This document shows positions 16,445 to 24,907 of a DNA stretch of 64,000 bases, one piece after another; within the stretch, counting starts at the first letter, position 1; every line of letters starts with the position of its first letter. This DNA comes from G020354945 sp964570585 (lineage in GTDB: Bacteria > Omnitrophota > Gorgyraeia > JABMRG01 > JAFGKX01). Under the pieces are notes generated by a model. That model was not told where the DNA came from. It was given only the letters and a program-made list of their open reading frames with translations, and made no database searches. The DNA lies in NCBI GenBank assembly GCA_964570585.1, contig CAZMYR010000003.1, positions 1-64,000 on the forward strand. Direction: 5' to 3'. The position numbers were made by a program, and so were the translations under genes.

Positions 16445-17557
16445 CTACAGATTTAGAATCATCTCTGCAACATCCAAAGCAGATTTAGGCTTGCTAATCT
16501 TTCCAGCTGCCTCAGCCATAGTTTTAAGCTTGGAAGGCATAGAGAATAAATTTTCTAATAATGCCGAAAGTTCCGTTTCATTTTCAGCCTTAATGGCGGC
16601 ACCGGATTTAATCAGGAACTTTGTATTTTTAGCTTCTTGGCCAGGTATCGGATTGATTATCAAAATAGGTAGAGATTTTGCCAGGGCCTCAGACGCAGTT
16701 ATCCCGCCTGGTTTGGTAATAACGACATCCGAAATTTCCATTAGCTCATCAATATTATCTGAATACTCTAACAGTATCAATCTTTTTTTAAGGCGAGGCG
16801 CCTTTCTAACCAAATATTTATACAATCTTGCATTTGTTCCTGTCGCAATCACGATTTGAATATCTGCATTAAGTTTTTGCAAAGTTGATACAATTACTTT
16901 TATAGGACCTAAACCTCCGCCGCCTCCCATTATTAAAACTACCCTTTTGTTTAAGGCCAGGTTGAGTCTTTCTTTTATAGGGTCTTTCGGTTTGTTTTCA
17001 GAAAATCTAACATCTATCGGGATACCCATAATCTTTACTTTATCCTCCGATATACCATCATGTATGAACCTTTGTTTTGCTTCTTCTGAAGCGACTACGT
17101 ATCTGTCGACAGACTCATACATCCAGTAAGAATGGGGGTAGAAATCGGTCAATACCCCAACAAGTGAAATATCGAGATTAAACGATTTTTTAAGATCGGC
17201 AACAATGCCGCAGGGAAAAGCCTGAGTAGTTACAACAACATCCGGTTTAAAATCATCGATTAGTATTTTTAGTTTTTTGCTGTTATATTTATGAATGGCT
17301 TCCTTTAAGCGCTGAGTATTTTTTACGACTTTTGGATTATCATATAAATATTCCCATACTTCCGGAGTTCGCTTTATAATACCCATATAAGTTCTGGCTA
17401 TTATCTTCTCCAAGACCGGATTTGTATAATTAAATGAATTTACGCCCATAACTTCTACGGTTGGATCCAACAATTTGAGGGCCTTTTCTATGGCCAAACC
17501 AGCCTTATGGTGCCCCGATAACACAGTAATATATAATATGAGTATTTTTTTTGACAT
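16445..17557 (-). CDS. MGDG-synthase/UgtP-like glycosyltransferase
   Basis: A 370-residue GT28-type enzyme. The N-terminal MGDG-synthase domain shows VLSGHHKAGLAIEKAL and FKPDVVVTTQAFP, then GVLTDFYPHSYW. The C-terminal MurG-like half has VLIMGGGGGLGP and the donor-binding ITKPGGITASEALAKSLP with NPIPGQE. It probably glycosylates diacylglycerol or a similar lipid at the membrane surface. It is followed at once by a LpxL-like acyltransferase, suggesting a common glycolipid route. The sugar is not determinable. Confidence 0.85.
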   Translation of the reverse strand: MSKKILILYITVLSGHHKAGLAIEKALKLLDPTVEVMGVNSFNYTNPVLEKIIARTYMGIIKRTPEVWEYLYDNPKVVKNTQRLKEAIHKYNSKKLKILIDDFKPDVVVTTQAFPCGIVADLKKSFNLDISLVGVLTDFYPHSYWMYESVDRYVVASEEAKQRFIHDGISEDKVKIMGIPIDVRFSENKPKDPIKERLNLALNKRVVLIMGGGGGLGPIKVIVSTLQKLNADIQIVIATGTNARLYKYLVRKAPRLKKRLILLEYSDNIDELMEISDVVITKPGGITASEALAKSLPILIINPIPGQEAKNTKFLIKSGAAIKAENETELSALLENLFSMPSKLKTMAEAAGKISKPKSALDVAEMILNL

Positions 17558-17561
17558 ATTT

Positions 17562-17641
17562 TAAAAAAATAGGGGCAGTAACCGTTTTTTATGTCTTTCA
17601 CTTAATGGATACAGAAAAAACAGCCACTGTCCCTATTTTTT
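17562..17641. repeat. AAAAATAGGGRCAGT inverted-repeat element
   Basis: About 80 bp with ends AAAAAAATAGGGGCAGTAAC and ACTGTCCCTATTTTTT forming a long stem. The same terminal sequence family occurs inside the lipBA gene at 19986-20027. It lies between the alaC-like and glycosyltransferase genes. Confidence 0.8.
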
Positions 17642-17647
17642 CCATTT

Positions 17648-18841
17648 TTAATATTCAGTCTGCAAAAGCTTCTTTATTCTATCAACTGCTATTTTTATCT
17701 TATCCTCATTCTCTACTAATGCAAACCTTACATAACCTTCACCATACTCGCCAAATCCCGTCCCGGGAGCAGCCACCACCCCTGCTTCTTTTACTAATAA
17801 CGATGCGAATTCCATAGAAGTAAGTGCGTTAAACTTAAGCGGTATGTGAGCCCATATATAAAATGTGGCCTTCGGTCTTGACACTTTCCAGCCAATGCTG
17901 TTTAATCCATCAACTAATACATCGCGCCTGCGTTTATAAGTTTCTACAGTCTTTTTTACGCAATCTTGAGGCCCTGTTAGCGCCTTTACTGCGGCCATCT
18001 GGATAGCTCTGAATATCCCGAAATCGATGTAACTTTTGGTTTTTGCTAACGAAGCTAAAATATTAGCATTGCCAACTGCATAGCCTATTCTCCAGCCTGC
18101 CATATTGTATGATTTCGAAAGGGTATGGAATTCTATAAGATTTAAATCTTTAGCACCCTCCACTTCCAATACGCTTGGCGCTTTATAATCATCGAACACA
18201 ATATCTGAATAAGCCAGGTCATGGGCTACGATGATGTTTTTGTCTTTAGCCCAGTCAATTACTCTCTTAAAAAAATCTATGTCAGCTACAGATGTAGTTG
18301 GATTGTGTGGATAACTTAAAAAGATTAATTTGGCCATACGAATTACTTCATTGCTTAAACTCCAGAGGTCCGGCTTAAAATCATGCTCAGCTGTCATCGG
18401 GATATTGTATAATATCCCGCCAGCCATGATAACGCCGTTAAAATGCACCGGATATGCCGGATTTGGCACTAAAGCTATATCGTCGTGATTTAAGAAAGCC
18501 AAAGATAAATGAGCTACTCCTTCTTTTGAGCCAATCAATGGTAAAACTTCTGTTTCCGGGTTTAATTCTACGCCAAACCTCTCCTTATACCATTGGGCTA
18601 TGGTCTCTTTAAATAATCTTTCTTGAGGTCCGTTAGGCCTTGAATAACGCTGGTTATCGCTTATCTTCGCCTGTTTGCAAAGTTCATCTACTATGTGCTT
18701 TGGAGTAGGCTGGTCAGGGTTACCCATTCCGAGATCTATTATATCTATGCCTTGAGCCTTTGCTTCTTCTTTAAGGCTATCTATAATTGTAAATAGATAT
18801 AAAGGGAGTCTACGCATCCTGTTTGCTTCATGTATAGCCAC
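17648..18841 (-). CDS. alaC: Class I aminotransferase, AlaC-like
   Basis: PLP-dependent transaminase of 397 residues, very like glutamate-pyruvate aminotransferase AlaC: RLPLYLFTIIDSLK, IDLGMGNPDQPTP, IGSKEGVAHLSLAFL, VPNPAYPVH, SYPHNPTTS, AHDLAYSDIVFD and the PLP-lysine segment LSKSYNMAGWRIGY. LL-diaminopimelate aminotransferase is a close alternative family. It starts with GTG two bases after the stop of the free lipoyl-domain gene, so it is coupled to the lipoyl cassette. Alanine/pyruvate exchange would fit a link to pyruvate metabolism. Confidence 0.85.
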   Translation of the reverse strand: MAIHEANRMRRLPLYLFTIIDSLKEEAKAQGIDIIDLGMGNPDQPTPKHIVDELCKQAKISDNQRYSRPNGPQERLFKETIAQWYKERFGVELNPETEVLPLIGSKEGVAHLSLAFLNHDDIALVPNPAYPVHFNGVIMAGGILYNIPMTAEHDFKPDLWSLSNEVIRMAKLIFLSYPHNPTTSVADIDFFKRVIDWAKDKNIIVAHDLAYSDIVFDDYKAPSVLEVEGAKDLNLIEFHTLSKSYNMAGWRIGYAVGNANILASLAKTKSYIDFGIFRAIQMAAVKALTGPQDCVKKTVETYKRRRDVLVDGLNSIGWKVSRPKATFYIWAHIPLKFNALTSMEFASLLVKEAGVVAAPGTGFGEYGEGYVRFALVENEDKIKIAVDRIKKLLQTEY

Positions 18842-18843
18842 TG

Positions 18844-19080
18844 TTATTTCTCCTCTTCTATTATTGCTATAGTTTCGCCAACCTTAACCGTTTCTCCTTC
18901 TTTAAACATTATCTCGGTTAATATTCCGCTTGCTGGCGCAGGAACATTAAATGTAGCTTTATCTGTAACCATCTCAACTAAATCGTCGCCCTCATTGACC
19001 TTCCCGTCTTGATCGCAGTGCCAAAAAGATACTACTGCTTCTTTGATGTCTTCGCCTATCTCAGGTAAAACTACATACAT
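18844..19080 (-). CDS. Stand-alone lipoyl domain protein
   Basis: A 78-residue biotinyl/lipoyl domain with nothing else attached. It begins YVVLPEIGEDIKEAVVSFWHC, carries the modification lysine in MVTDKATFNVPAPASG (about residue 42) and ends IAIIEEEK. It looks like the N-terminal domain of a 2-oxoacid dehydrogenase E2 subunit, but no peripheral-subunit-binding or catalytic domain follows, because the next gene starts 2 bp later. It overlaps the LipB-LipA gene by 20 nt and is presumably its substrate. GcvH is less likely because the length and motif are E2-like. Confidence 0.88.
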   Translation of the reverse strand: MYVVLPEIGEDIKEAVVSFWHCDQDGKVNEGDDLVEMVTDKATFNVPAPASGILTEIMFKEGETVKVGETIAIIEEEK

Positions 19081-20578
19081 GGTCTTTTTTTGCCTCCTTA
19101 TATGCTTCCTTTGCTTTATAAGAACTTCTTACAAAAGGTCCGCTTACTACAGAATGAAATCCTAAATCTTTGGCTCTTTTCTCATAATATTGGAATTTCT
19201 CTGGCCTGATAAACTTCTGAACATCCAGACAATTCGCTGAAGGCTTTAAATATTGTCCTATTGTTAATATGTCGCAGCCCACGCTTTGTAAATCTTTCAT
19301 AACCTCAAAAATTTCTTCATCTTTTTCGCCTAACCCCACCATTATACCACTCTTTGTCAAAATGTCACTGCTGTTTTTTACATAGTTTAAAATCGAAATG
19401 GAACCTTTATAGTCTGCGTGCGGTTTTACTTCACCATACAAGCGGGGAACAGTTTCGATATTATGCCCGAAAACATCCGGCCTTGCAGCAATTACAATTT
19501 TTAAAGCGCTTATGTCATTATTAAAATCCGGCGTCAATATCTCTATTTTTATATCTGGATTATTAGACCTTATTGCCATTATCGCAGAAGCAAAATTGCT
19601 TGCTCCCCCGTCCGGAAGATCATCCCGGGTCACGGAAGTAATTACAACATATTTAAGGCCTAATTTTCTTACCGCTTTTGCTATTCGGCGAGGTTCATCT
19701 ATATCAGGTTTATGCGGAATACCAGTTTTTACTGAACAAAAACCGCAATTCCTTGTGCACACATTGCCCAATATCATAAATGTAGCTTCTTTTCGACGGA
19801 AACACTCACCAATATTGGGGCACCTTGCGCTTTGACAAACGGTATGCAGGTTATACTCCTTCAATACCTCATTCATTTCCTCAATCGCCTTAATCGGCAG
19901 CGGTCTCTTAAGCCAAGGTGGAAATGTTTTATAAAACTTTTCACAAAATATATCAACAAGCCTGTTTTTTATATGCTCTTTATCTAAAAAATAGGGATAG
20001 TCCCCTGCGGGGGGAGTCTCTATTTTTCTCATAGATGTAACTTTTATATCCTTAAATCCACAGGGGTTAATCCATTTAAACGGTGTTAAATCACAGTCAA
20101 CGTTTAAGGCTACTCCATGAAATGTAACCCACCGAGAGAGGCCAATGCCTATCGAAGCAATCTTACCCTTTTTTGTCCATACGCCAGTTTTTCCCTTAAT
20201 TCTAAAGCTATCAATACGATTTTCTGCCAAAAGAGCAATTACAACATCTTCCAAATTATGTAAATACTTATGCACATCTTTAAAGTGATTTTTAAGGTCG
20301 ATTAAGGGGTACATAACAATCTGTCCGGGGCCATGATAAGTAATATTGCCGCCTCTATCGACCTCTGCAATCTCTACGCCTCTACTATCAAGAAATTCCT
20401 CTGACACCAATAAATTCTTCCTTGAACCGGAGCGGCCGATTGTAATAACAGGCCTATGTTCAGTAATTATAATGTGCTCATCCAGTTGCTTATTTTTAAT
20501 CCCATTAAGTAATTGCTTCTGCAGTGAATAACACTCAAAGTAATCAGTAATACCTAAGTCTGATACACTATACTTCAT
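19061..20578 (-). CDS. LipB-LipA fusion: octanoyltransferase and lipoyl synthase in one chain
   Basis: A 505-residue protein. Residues 1-215 are LipB: HIIITEHRPVITIGRSG, GGNITYHGPGQIVMYP, the lysine in KKGKIASIG (K139) and the catalytic cysteine in INPCGFKD (C173). Residues about 219-505 are LipA: auxiliary-cluster cysteines C248, C253 and C259, radical SAM CTRNCGFC (274-281) and the terminal RSSY serine ligand. Both active sites look intact. Octanoyl transfer from ACP and sulfur insertion would be joined in one chain. A palindromic repeat encodes residues 184-198, near the junction. ATG at 20578 overlaps the lpd stop (ATGA). Confidence 0.93.
   Translation of the reverse strand: MKYSVSDLGITDYFECYSLQKQLLNGIKNKQLDEHIIITEHRPVITIGRSGSRKNLLVSEEFLDSRGVEIAEVDRGGNITYHGPGQIVMYPLIDLKNHFKDVHKYLHNLEDVVIALLAENRIDSFRIKGKTGVWTKKGKIASIGIGLSRWVTFHGVALNVDCDLTPFKWINPCGFKDIKVTSMRKIETPPAGDYPYFLDKEHIKNRLVDIFCEKFYKTFPPWLKRPLPIKAIEEMNEVLKEYNLHTVCQSARCPNIGECFRRKEATFMILGNVCTRNCGFCSVKTGIPHKPDIDEPRRIAKAVRKLGLKYVVITSVTRDDLPDGGASNFASAIMAIRSNNPDIKIEILTPDFNNDISALKIVIAARPDVFGHNIETVPRLYGEVKPHADYKGSISILNYVKNSSDILTKSGIMVGLGEKDEEIFEVMKDLQSVGCDILTIGQYLKPSANCLDVQKFIRPEKFQYYEKRAKDLGFHSVVSGPFVRSSYKAKEAYKEAKKDHVCSFT
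19986..20027. repeat. Palindromic repeat in frame inside lipBA
   Basis: AAAAAATAGGGATAGTCCCC and GGGGAGTCTCTATTTTT form a hairpin of about 42 bp wholly inside the LipB-LipA reading frame, encoding residues 184-198 with PPAGDYPYF. Its ends match the intergenic element at 17562-17641. Confidence 0.85.
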
Positions 20579-21924
20579 TTTTTTATATTCTTAGCTGCTT
20601 CCTGTATCGCCTCGGATAAGGTAGGATGGGCATGTATTATGCAAGATAAATCTTTTGCCGTCATATTATTATGCATTACAATAACAAGTTCTGCTATAAG
20701 TCCAACAGCCTGCGGTCCACAAATCTGCGCTCCTAAAATTTTGTCGGTTTTAGAATCAGCTATTAATTTTACGATCCCTTCGGTCTGATCAAGTATATGG
20801 GCTTTGCTCAATGCCATAAAAGGATAGCCTGCTACAGTTACATCATATCCTAGTTGTTTAGCCTGAGTTTCTGTAAGCCCTGCGCTTGCAACTTCCGGTA
20901 TTGTGAATATGCAATTAGGGACCACGCCATAATCAACTGAAACGCCCTGACTAAAGATATTCTCAGCTGCGAGAATGCCTTCGTAAAAAGCGGTATATGC
21001 AAGGAAAAAGCCGCCTAAAACATCTCCTACGGCATAAATGTTATCGACGGTACTTTTTAAATTATTGTTAACCACAACAGAGCCGTTTTTCGTTTTAACC
21101 CCGGCAGATTCAAGGCCTAGATTTTGAGTATTAGGTTTTCTTCCAATGGTTAAAAGAACTTTTCCTGCCTTTATTGTTTGATTATCCTCTAAAACAGCCG
21201 CTGCTTTATCATCTTTTTGAATCTCGAGGCTTTTTATTTTTGCATTAAGGATAATTTTTATGCCTCTTTTTTTCATCGACTGCATTAACCTTGTTGCGAT
21301 TTCTTGGTCTTGTTTCGGGAGAATCTGCGATTCTATCTCTACAATGGTAACATCGCATCCAAACTGATTATAAATGCAGGCAAATTCACACCCAATATAA
21401 CCTGCTCCTACTATTATAAGTGATGCAGGAATCTCTTTAAGATTTAAAGCATCTGCACTAGAGATGATGCTTTTGTGGTCAAATCTTAGAATATCAGTCT
21501 CAATTGGCACAGAGCCTGTGGCTATTATTATGTATTTGGCTTTTAAATCTTCTCCAGAAACATCAATAGTGTTTGGGTCTTTTAGTTTTGCTTGACCTTT
21601 TATAATCTTAACCTTTGATCTGTTTAGTAATCTTTCTATGCTCTTGCGGTGTTTATCGATTATAAACTCTCTTCTTTCTAACATCTTTGCGATATTTAAC
21701 CCGTAAGATTCTGCATCAATGCCAAATTGGCCACTTTTCTTTATTTTAGAGAGCAAACCTGCAGTATTTACCATAAACTTAACAGGTACGCATCCTTTAT
21801 TAAGGCAGACTCCGCCGAGTCGTTCCTTTTCTATGATGCAAACTTGCGCACCCAATTCTGCCGCGCGTTTAGCTGCAGTATATCCAGCCGGTCCGGCTCC
21901 TATTATCGCCAGGTCGTACATCAT
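20575..21924 (-). CDS. lpd: Dihydrolipoamide dehydrogenase
   Basis: Flavoprotein that reoxidises dihydrolipoyl groups with NAD+. The 449-residue protein has FAD motif IIGAGPAGYTAAKRA, redox-active disulfide GGVCLNKGCVPVKF (CX4C), NAD motif IIVGAGYIGCEFA, YAVGDVLGG and the catalytic HAHPTLSE near the C-terminus. It begins with two ATG codons. It is first in the cassette lpd-lipBA-lipoyl domain-alaC, giving synthesis, carrier and reoxidation in one unit. No E1 or E2 catalytic subunit is encoded in the window. Confidence 0.95.
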   Translation of the reverse strand: MMYDLAIIGAGPAGYTAAKRAAELGAQVCIIEKERLGGVCLNKGCVPVKFMVNTAGLLSKIKKSGQFGIDAESYGLNIAKMLERREFIIDKHRKSIERLLNRSKVKIIKGQAKLKDPNTIDVSGEDLKAKYIIIATGSVPIETDILRFDHKSIISSADALNLKEIPASLIIVGAGYIGCEFACIYNQFGCDVTIVEIESQILPKQDQEIATRLMQSMKKRGIKIILNAKIKSLEIQKDDKAAAVLEDNQTIKAGKVLLTIGRKPNTQNLGLESAGVKTKNGSVVVNNNLKSTVDNIYAVGDVLGGFFLAYTAFYEGILAAENIFSQGVSVDYGVVPNCIFTIPEVASAGLTETQAKQLGYDVTVAGYPFMALSKAHILDQTEGIVKLIADSKTDKILGAQICGPQAVGLIAELVIVMHNNMTAKDLSCIIHAHPTLSEAIQEAAKNIKK

Positions 21925-21952
21925 TGGTTATTGGGTTATTGGGTTATTGGGT

Positions 21953-22450
21953 TTAAAACTTGAACCCCTTATGTTTTTTAAAATGGCTGACCAGGCCACC
22001 ATCTTTTAGAATCTTCAGCATAAAATCCGGTAAGGGCCTGATCGAAATTTTTGTATTTTTTATTTTGTTATATACAAGCCCCTCTTTTATATTAACGACG
22101 AGATAATCGCCATCTGAAATAGCATCCGTATCACATTCTAAAAGCATAAGGCCTATATTAATGCTGTTTCTAAAGAAAATCCTGGCAAAAGACTTTGCTA
22201 AAACAGCACGAACTCCTGCGTGTTTTATAGCTAAGGGGGCCTGTTCACGGGATGAGCCACATCCAAAATTTCTACCGGCAACTATAAAATCTCCCTTTTT
22301 AATTTTTTTATAAAAATCGGGTTCTAAATCTTCCATTAAGTGCTTTGCCAGTTCATTGGGGTCTTGAATCTTAAATTTATACCTTCCGGATATAATATAG
22401 TCCGTATTTACATTATCCCCAAATTTATGCGCTTTTCCTTGTAATTTCAT
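21953..22450 (-). CDS. leuD: 3-isopropylmalate dehydratase small subunit
   Basis: Swivelling-domain subunit of the isopropylmalate/homoaconitate hydratase, 165 residues. It has the archaeal-type N-terminus KFGDNVNTDYIISGRY, AGRNFGCGSSREQAP (active-site serine loop) and FRNSINIGLMLLEC. It pairs with leuC, but about 480 bp of palindromic elements separate the two. Leucine synthesis is the likely pathway; homoaconitase or methylthioalkylmalate-type function cannot be excluded. Confidence 0.9.
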   Translation of the reverse strand: MKLQGKAHKFGDNVNTDYIISGRYKFKIQDPNELAKHLMEDLEPDFYKKIKKGDFIVAGRNFGCGSSREQAPLAIKHAGVRAVLAKSFARIFFRNSINIGLMLLECDTDAISDGDYLVVNIKEGLVYNKIKNTKISIRPLPDFMLKILKDGGLVSHFKKHKGFKF

Positions 22451-22469
22451 CTCTTTTCGCTGCTATACG

Positions 22470-22653
22470 AGTTTAGTTTTAGCATGTTCGGCGCTGAAAT
22501 TTTTCGCCGTACTTTTGAACTTACGACTCGTTCGTTTGGCGGAATTCTTTAGCTAGAAAGTAGCGAGTCAGTTCCGCCACTCACTCGTCATAAGTCCTAA
22601 AAGTGCATTTGGCAAAAAATTTCTAATGCGCCTCACATTGCTAAAACTAAACT
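22470..22653. repeat. Large palindromic element, copy 2
   Basis: A 184-bp element with terminal inverted repeats AGTTTAGTTTTAGCA/TGCTAAAACTAAACT and a nested core palindrome. The core is the reverse complement of the one in 15346-15567. It occupies the leuC-leuD gap and codes for no recognisable protein. Confidence 0.82.
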
Positions 22654-22694
22654 TCTTATATACAAAATTTTTGCATGCTTGCCGGAGCTACTGT

Positions 22695-22917
22695 CAAAAC
22701 ATAGCAATCGCCTATGAGCAACAATTGGAATTTTTAGCATTTTATGAACGAGACTGAGTCCCGCCCTTTTGAGAAAAGGGCGGGACGAAGCAAAGTTTGT
22801 GTCTGAGCCCGAACACATCGTAAGATGTGAGGGCGAGTTAAACTTTGCCGAAGTTCATAAAATGCGTGCCCGAAGGGCAAAAATTCCAGTTACGAATAGG
22901 TGATTGCTATGTTTTTG
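22695..22917. repeat. Nested 223-bp palindromic element
   Basis: Outer inverted repeats CAAAACATAGCAATCGCC/GGTGATTGCTATGTTTTTG, then AATTTTT..GCATTTTATGAAC/GTTCATAAAATGC and AAACTTTGC/GCAAAGTTT. The inner hairpin is CCCGCCCTTTT/AAAAGGGCGGG. This layered symmetry resembles a non-autonomous mobile element. It follows copy 2 of the other family inside the leuC-leuD gap. Confidence 0.8.
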
Positions 22918-22953
22918 AGATTGCTTCGCTCACTTCGTTCGCTCGCAATGACG
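22917..22953. repeat. ATTGCGAG-type repeat at the leuC 3' end
   Basis: GAGATTGCTTCGCTCAC...GCTCGCAATGACG, the same family as 11458-11495. It supplies the final codons and the stop of leuC. Confidence 0.8.
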
Positions 22954-24195
22954 TCGCGGATCGGTTATTTTTCCTGTTAACGCAGATGCAGCTACTGTCG
23001 CCGGTGAAGCTAAATAGATAAAAGCATTCGGGTTGCCCATTCTGCCTTTAAAATTTCTATTCGCTGTAGATATTACAACCTCACCATCGGAAGGAACACC
23101 ATCGTGAGTGCCTACGCAGGGCCCGCATCCCGGGGTAACTACACTACCTCCGGCTTCAATAAATGTCCGGATAATCCCTTTTTTCATAGCCTCCAGATAA
23201 ATCTGTTTTGATGCAGGCGCTATAACCAATCTTACATTATCAGCTATTAGATTGCCTTTAAGTATTTTAGAGGCTATCATGAGATCTTCTAATCTTCCGT
23301 TAGTACATGTTCCGATAAAGGCTAAATTTACCGGTTTTCCTTCAACGTCTTTAACATTGGATACATTATCGACTGTATGGGGTTTAGATATCTTCGGAGT
23401 AAATTTGCTGACATCATATCTTTTTACGCTAATATAATCGGCATCTTTATCCGGATAGACTTTCCTTTTAATCTTTTTGCCTGTTTTCTTAAGCCAGCTA
23501 ACCACTTTTTCGTCAGGATACATAATGCCACATTTGGCTCCCATTTCAACAGCCATGTTTGAAATAGTGAAGCGCGCATCAACAGTTAAAGCTTCTATTG
23601 CCTTACCTGTAAATTCAATTGAATTATAGGTACAGCCATCAGCGCCTAAATCCCCTATAATATGCAAAATTATATCCTTTGAATAAACACCCTTTGGCAA
23701 TTTGCCATCTATTATTACCTTGATAGTCTCTGGAACTTTAAACCAGTTTTTACCGCTGGCTAATGTTATAGCTAAATCTGTAGAACCGAAACCTGTCGCC
23801 AATGCCCCTAATGCGCCGTAAGTACAGGTATGAGAATCTGCCCCTACTACTAAATCACCTGGGAGCACATTTCCGGATTCTAATATTACCTGGTGGCATA
23901 CACCACAGCCTATATCATATAAGCGCAGCTTATTTCGAGCAGCAAATTTCCGCATTTTGGCATGCACTGCCGAAACCCCTATATTGGGTGAAGGGGCGCT
24001 GTGGTCGATGACCATACAAAATCTTTTTCTTGCTGTTAACTTTTTTGCTCCCAGTTTATGCAAAGCATCTATGATAAGAGCGCTGGTCCCATCCTGACCA
24101 AAACAAAAATCCACCTTGGATAAGGCATAATCACCCGCCTTTAAGTCTCTGCGCGAATGTTCGCTTAATATCTTTTCCGCTACTGTCTTGCTCAT
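22930..24195 (-). CDS. leuC: 3-isopropylmalate dehydratase large subunit
   Basis: Aconitase-family [4Fe-4S] hydratase subunit of 421 residues, the short archaeal/anaerobe type. It shows MVIDHSAPSPN, GADSHTCTYGALGALATGFGSTD, and the iron-sulfur ligands in FIGTCTNGR and TPGCGPCVG. ATG at 24195 with an AGGAGG-like site. The last about seven residues (RHCERTK) are read from an interspersed repeat, so the native C-terminus has been replaced. Works with leuD downstream. Confidence 0.92.
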   Translation of the reverse strand: MSKTVAEKILSEHSRRDLKAGDYALSKVDFCFGQDGTSALIIDALHKLGAKKLTARKRFCMVIDHSAPSPNIGVSAVHAKMRKFAARNKLRLYDIGCGVCHQVILESGNVLPGDLVVGADSHTCTYGALGALATGFGSTDLAITLASGKNWFKVPETIKVIIDGKLPKGVYSKDIILHIIGDLGADGCTYNSIEFTGKAIEALTVDARFTISNMAVEMGAKCGIMYPDEKVVSWLKKTGKKIKRKVYPDKDADYISVKRYDVSKFTPKISKPHTVDNVSNVKDVEGKPVNLAFIGTCTNGRLEDLMIASKILKGNLIADNVRLVIAPASKQIYLEAMKKGIIRTFIEAGGSVVTPGCGPCVGTHDGVPSDGEVVISTANRNFKGRMGNPNAFIYLASPATVAASALTGKITDPRRHCERTK

Positions 24196-24283
24196 TTCTG
24201 ATACACGTTCCTAATAAAAAGGAGGTTTGACCCTTTTATATCAGGACCCCACCCCCTTTAATACGACCCCTTACACAAAAGGG

Positions 24284-24907
24284 CTAATCTTTTTTTCTTT
24301 TGAATATTCCTTTTATTCGGTTAAACCACCCTTTTTTCTTTTCAGGTTTAGGTTTTACTTTTTCAGCTTCTGAGGGTTCTTCCTTAGCTTTTGGAGGTTT
24401 CTCTTTAGGCTTAGCTTTTAACTTCTCAGGTGCCGGCTTCTCTTTTATTTCTTCAATTGGTTTTGGTTTTTCCCTGGGCGCCTCTACAACTTTCTTCGGG
24501 GCTTCTTTGGCTTTGGCCTTTACCTTCTTCTTCGGCTTTGGCTCCTCTTTTAGTTTTTCTACTAACTCAAGTATGGCCATTTGGGTGCCATCGCCATGAC
24601 GACTATTTAACTGAATAATTCTAGTATATCCACCATTTCTGTCTTTGAATAAAGGAGCTATATCTTTTACTAAGCGTGACACTAAAGACCTATCCTGTAA
24701 CATATCAAAAGCCGCTCTCCTTGCTTGTAGTGTCTCTTTCTTGCCCAATGATATTAGCTTATCTAAAAGCCTGGACGCCTCCTTGGCTTTAGGTAATGTT
24801 GTTTTGATCCTCGAATATATAAGAGCGTTCCTCGCTAAGGACCGCATTAATTCCTTGCGAGCTGATTTATTTCTCCCAAAACGTTTATTTAATTTGCCGT
24901 GTCTCAT
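24284..24907 (-). CDS. rplQ: Ribosomal protein bL17 with long charged C-terminal tail
   Basis: Large-subunit protein. Residues 1-118 are a normal bL17 (MRHGKLNKRFGRNKSARKELMRSLA, ending GDGTQMAILELVEK). About 90 further residues are rich in K, P, E and A and end with a basic amphipathic segment (KKGWFNRIKGIFKRKKD). The usual length is 115-130. The tail is presumably disordered and may bind RNA. Start overlaps the rpoA stop by 4 nt; it is the last gene of the ribosomal supercluster. Confidence 0.95.
   Translation of the reverse strand: MRHGKLNKRFGRNKSARKELMRSLARNALIYSRIKTTLPKAKEASRLLDKLISLGKKETLQARRAAFDMLQDRSLVSRLVKDIAPLFKDRNGGYTRIIQLNSRHGDGTQMAILELVEKLKEEPKPKKKVKAKAKEAPKKVVEAPREKPKPIEEIKEKPAPEKLKAKPKEKPPKAKEEPSEAEKVKPKPEKKKGWFNRIKGIFKRKKD

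Noticed and set aside
22633..22818. 61-residue minus-strand frame in the leuC-leuD gap
   Set aside because: It is built from two palindromic elements and crosses their boundary; no ribosome site.
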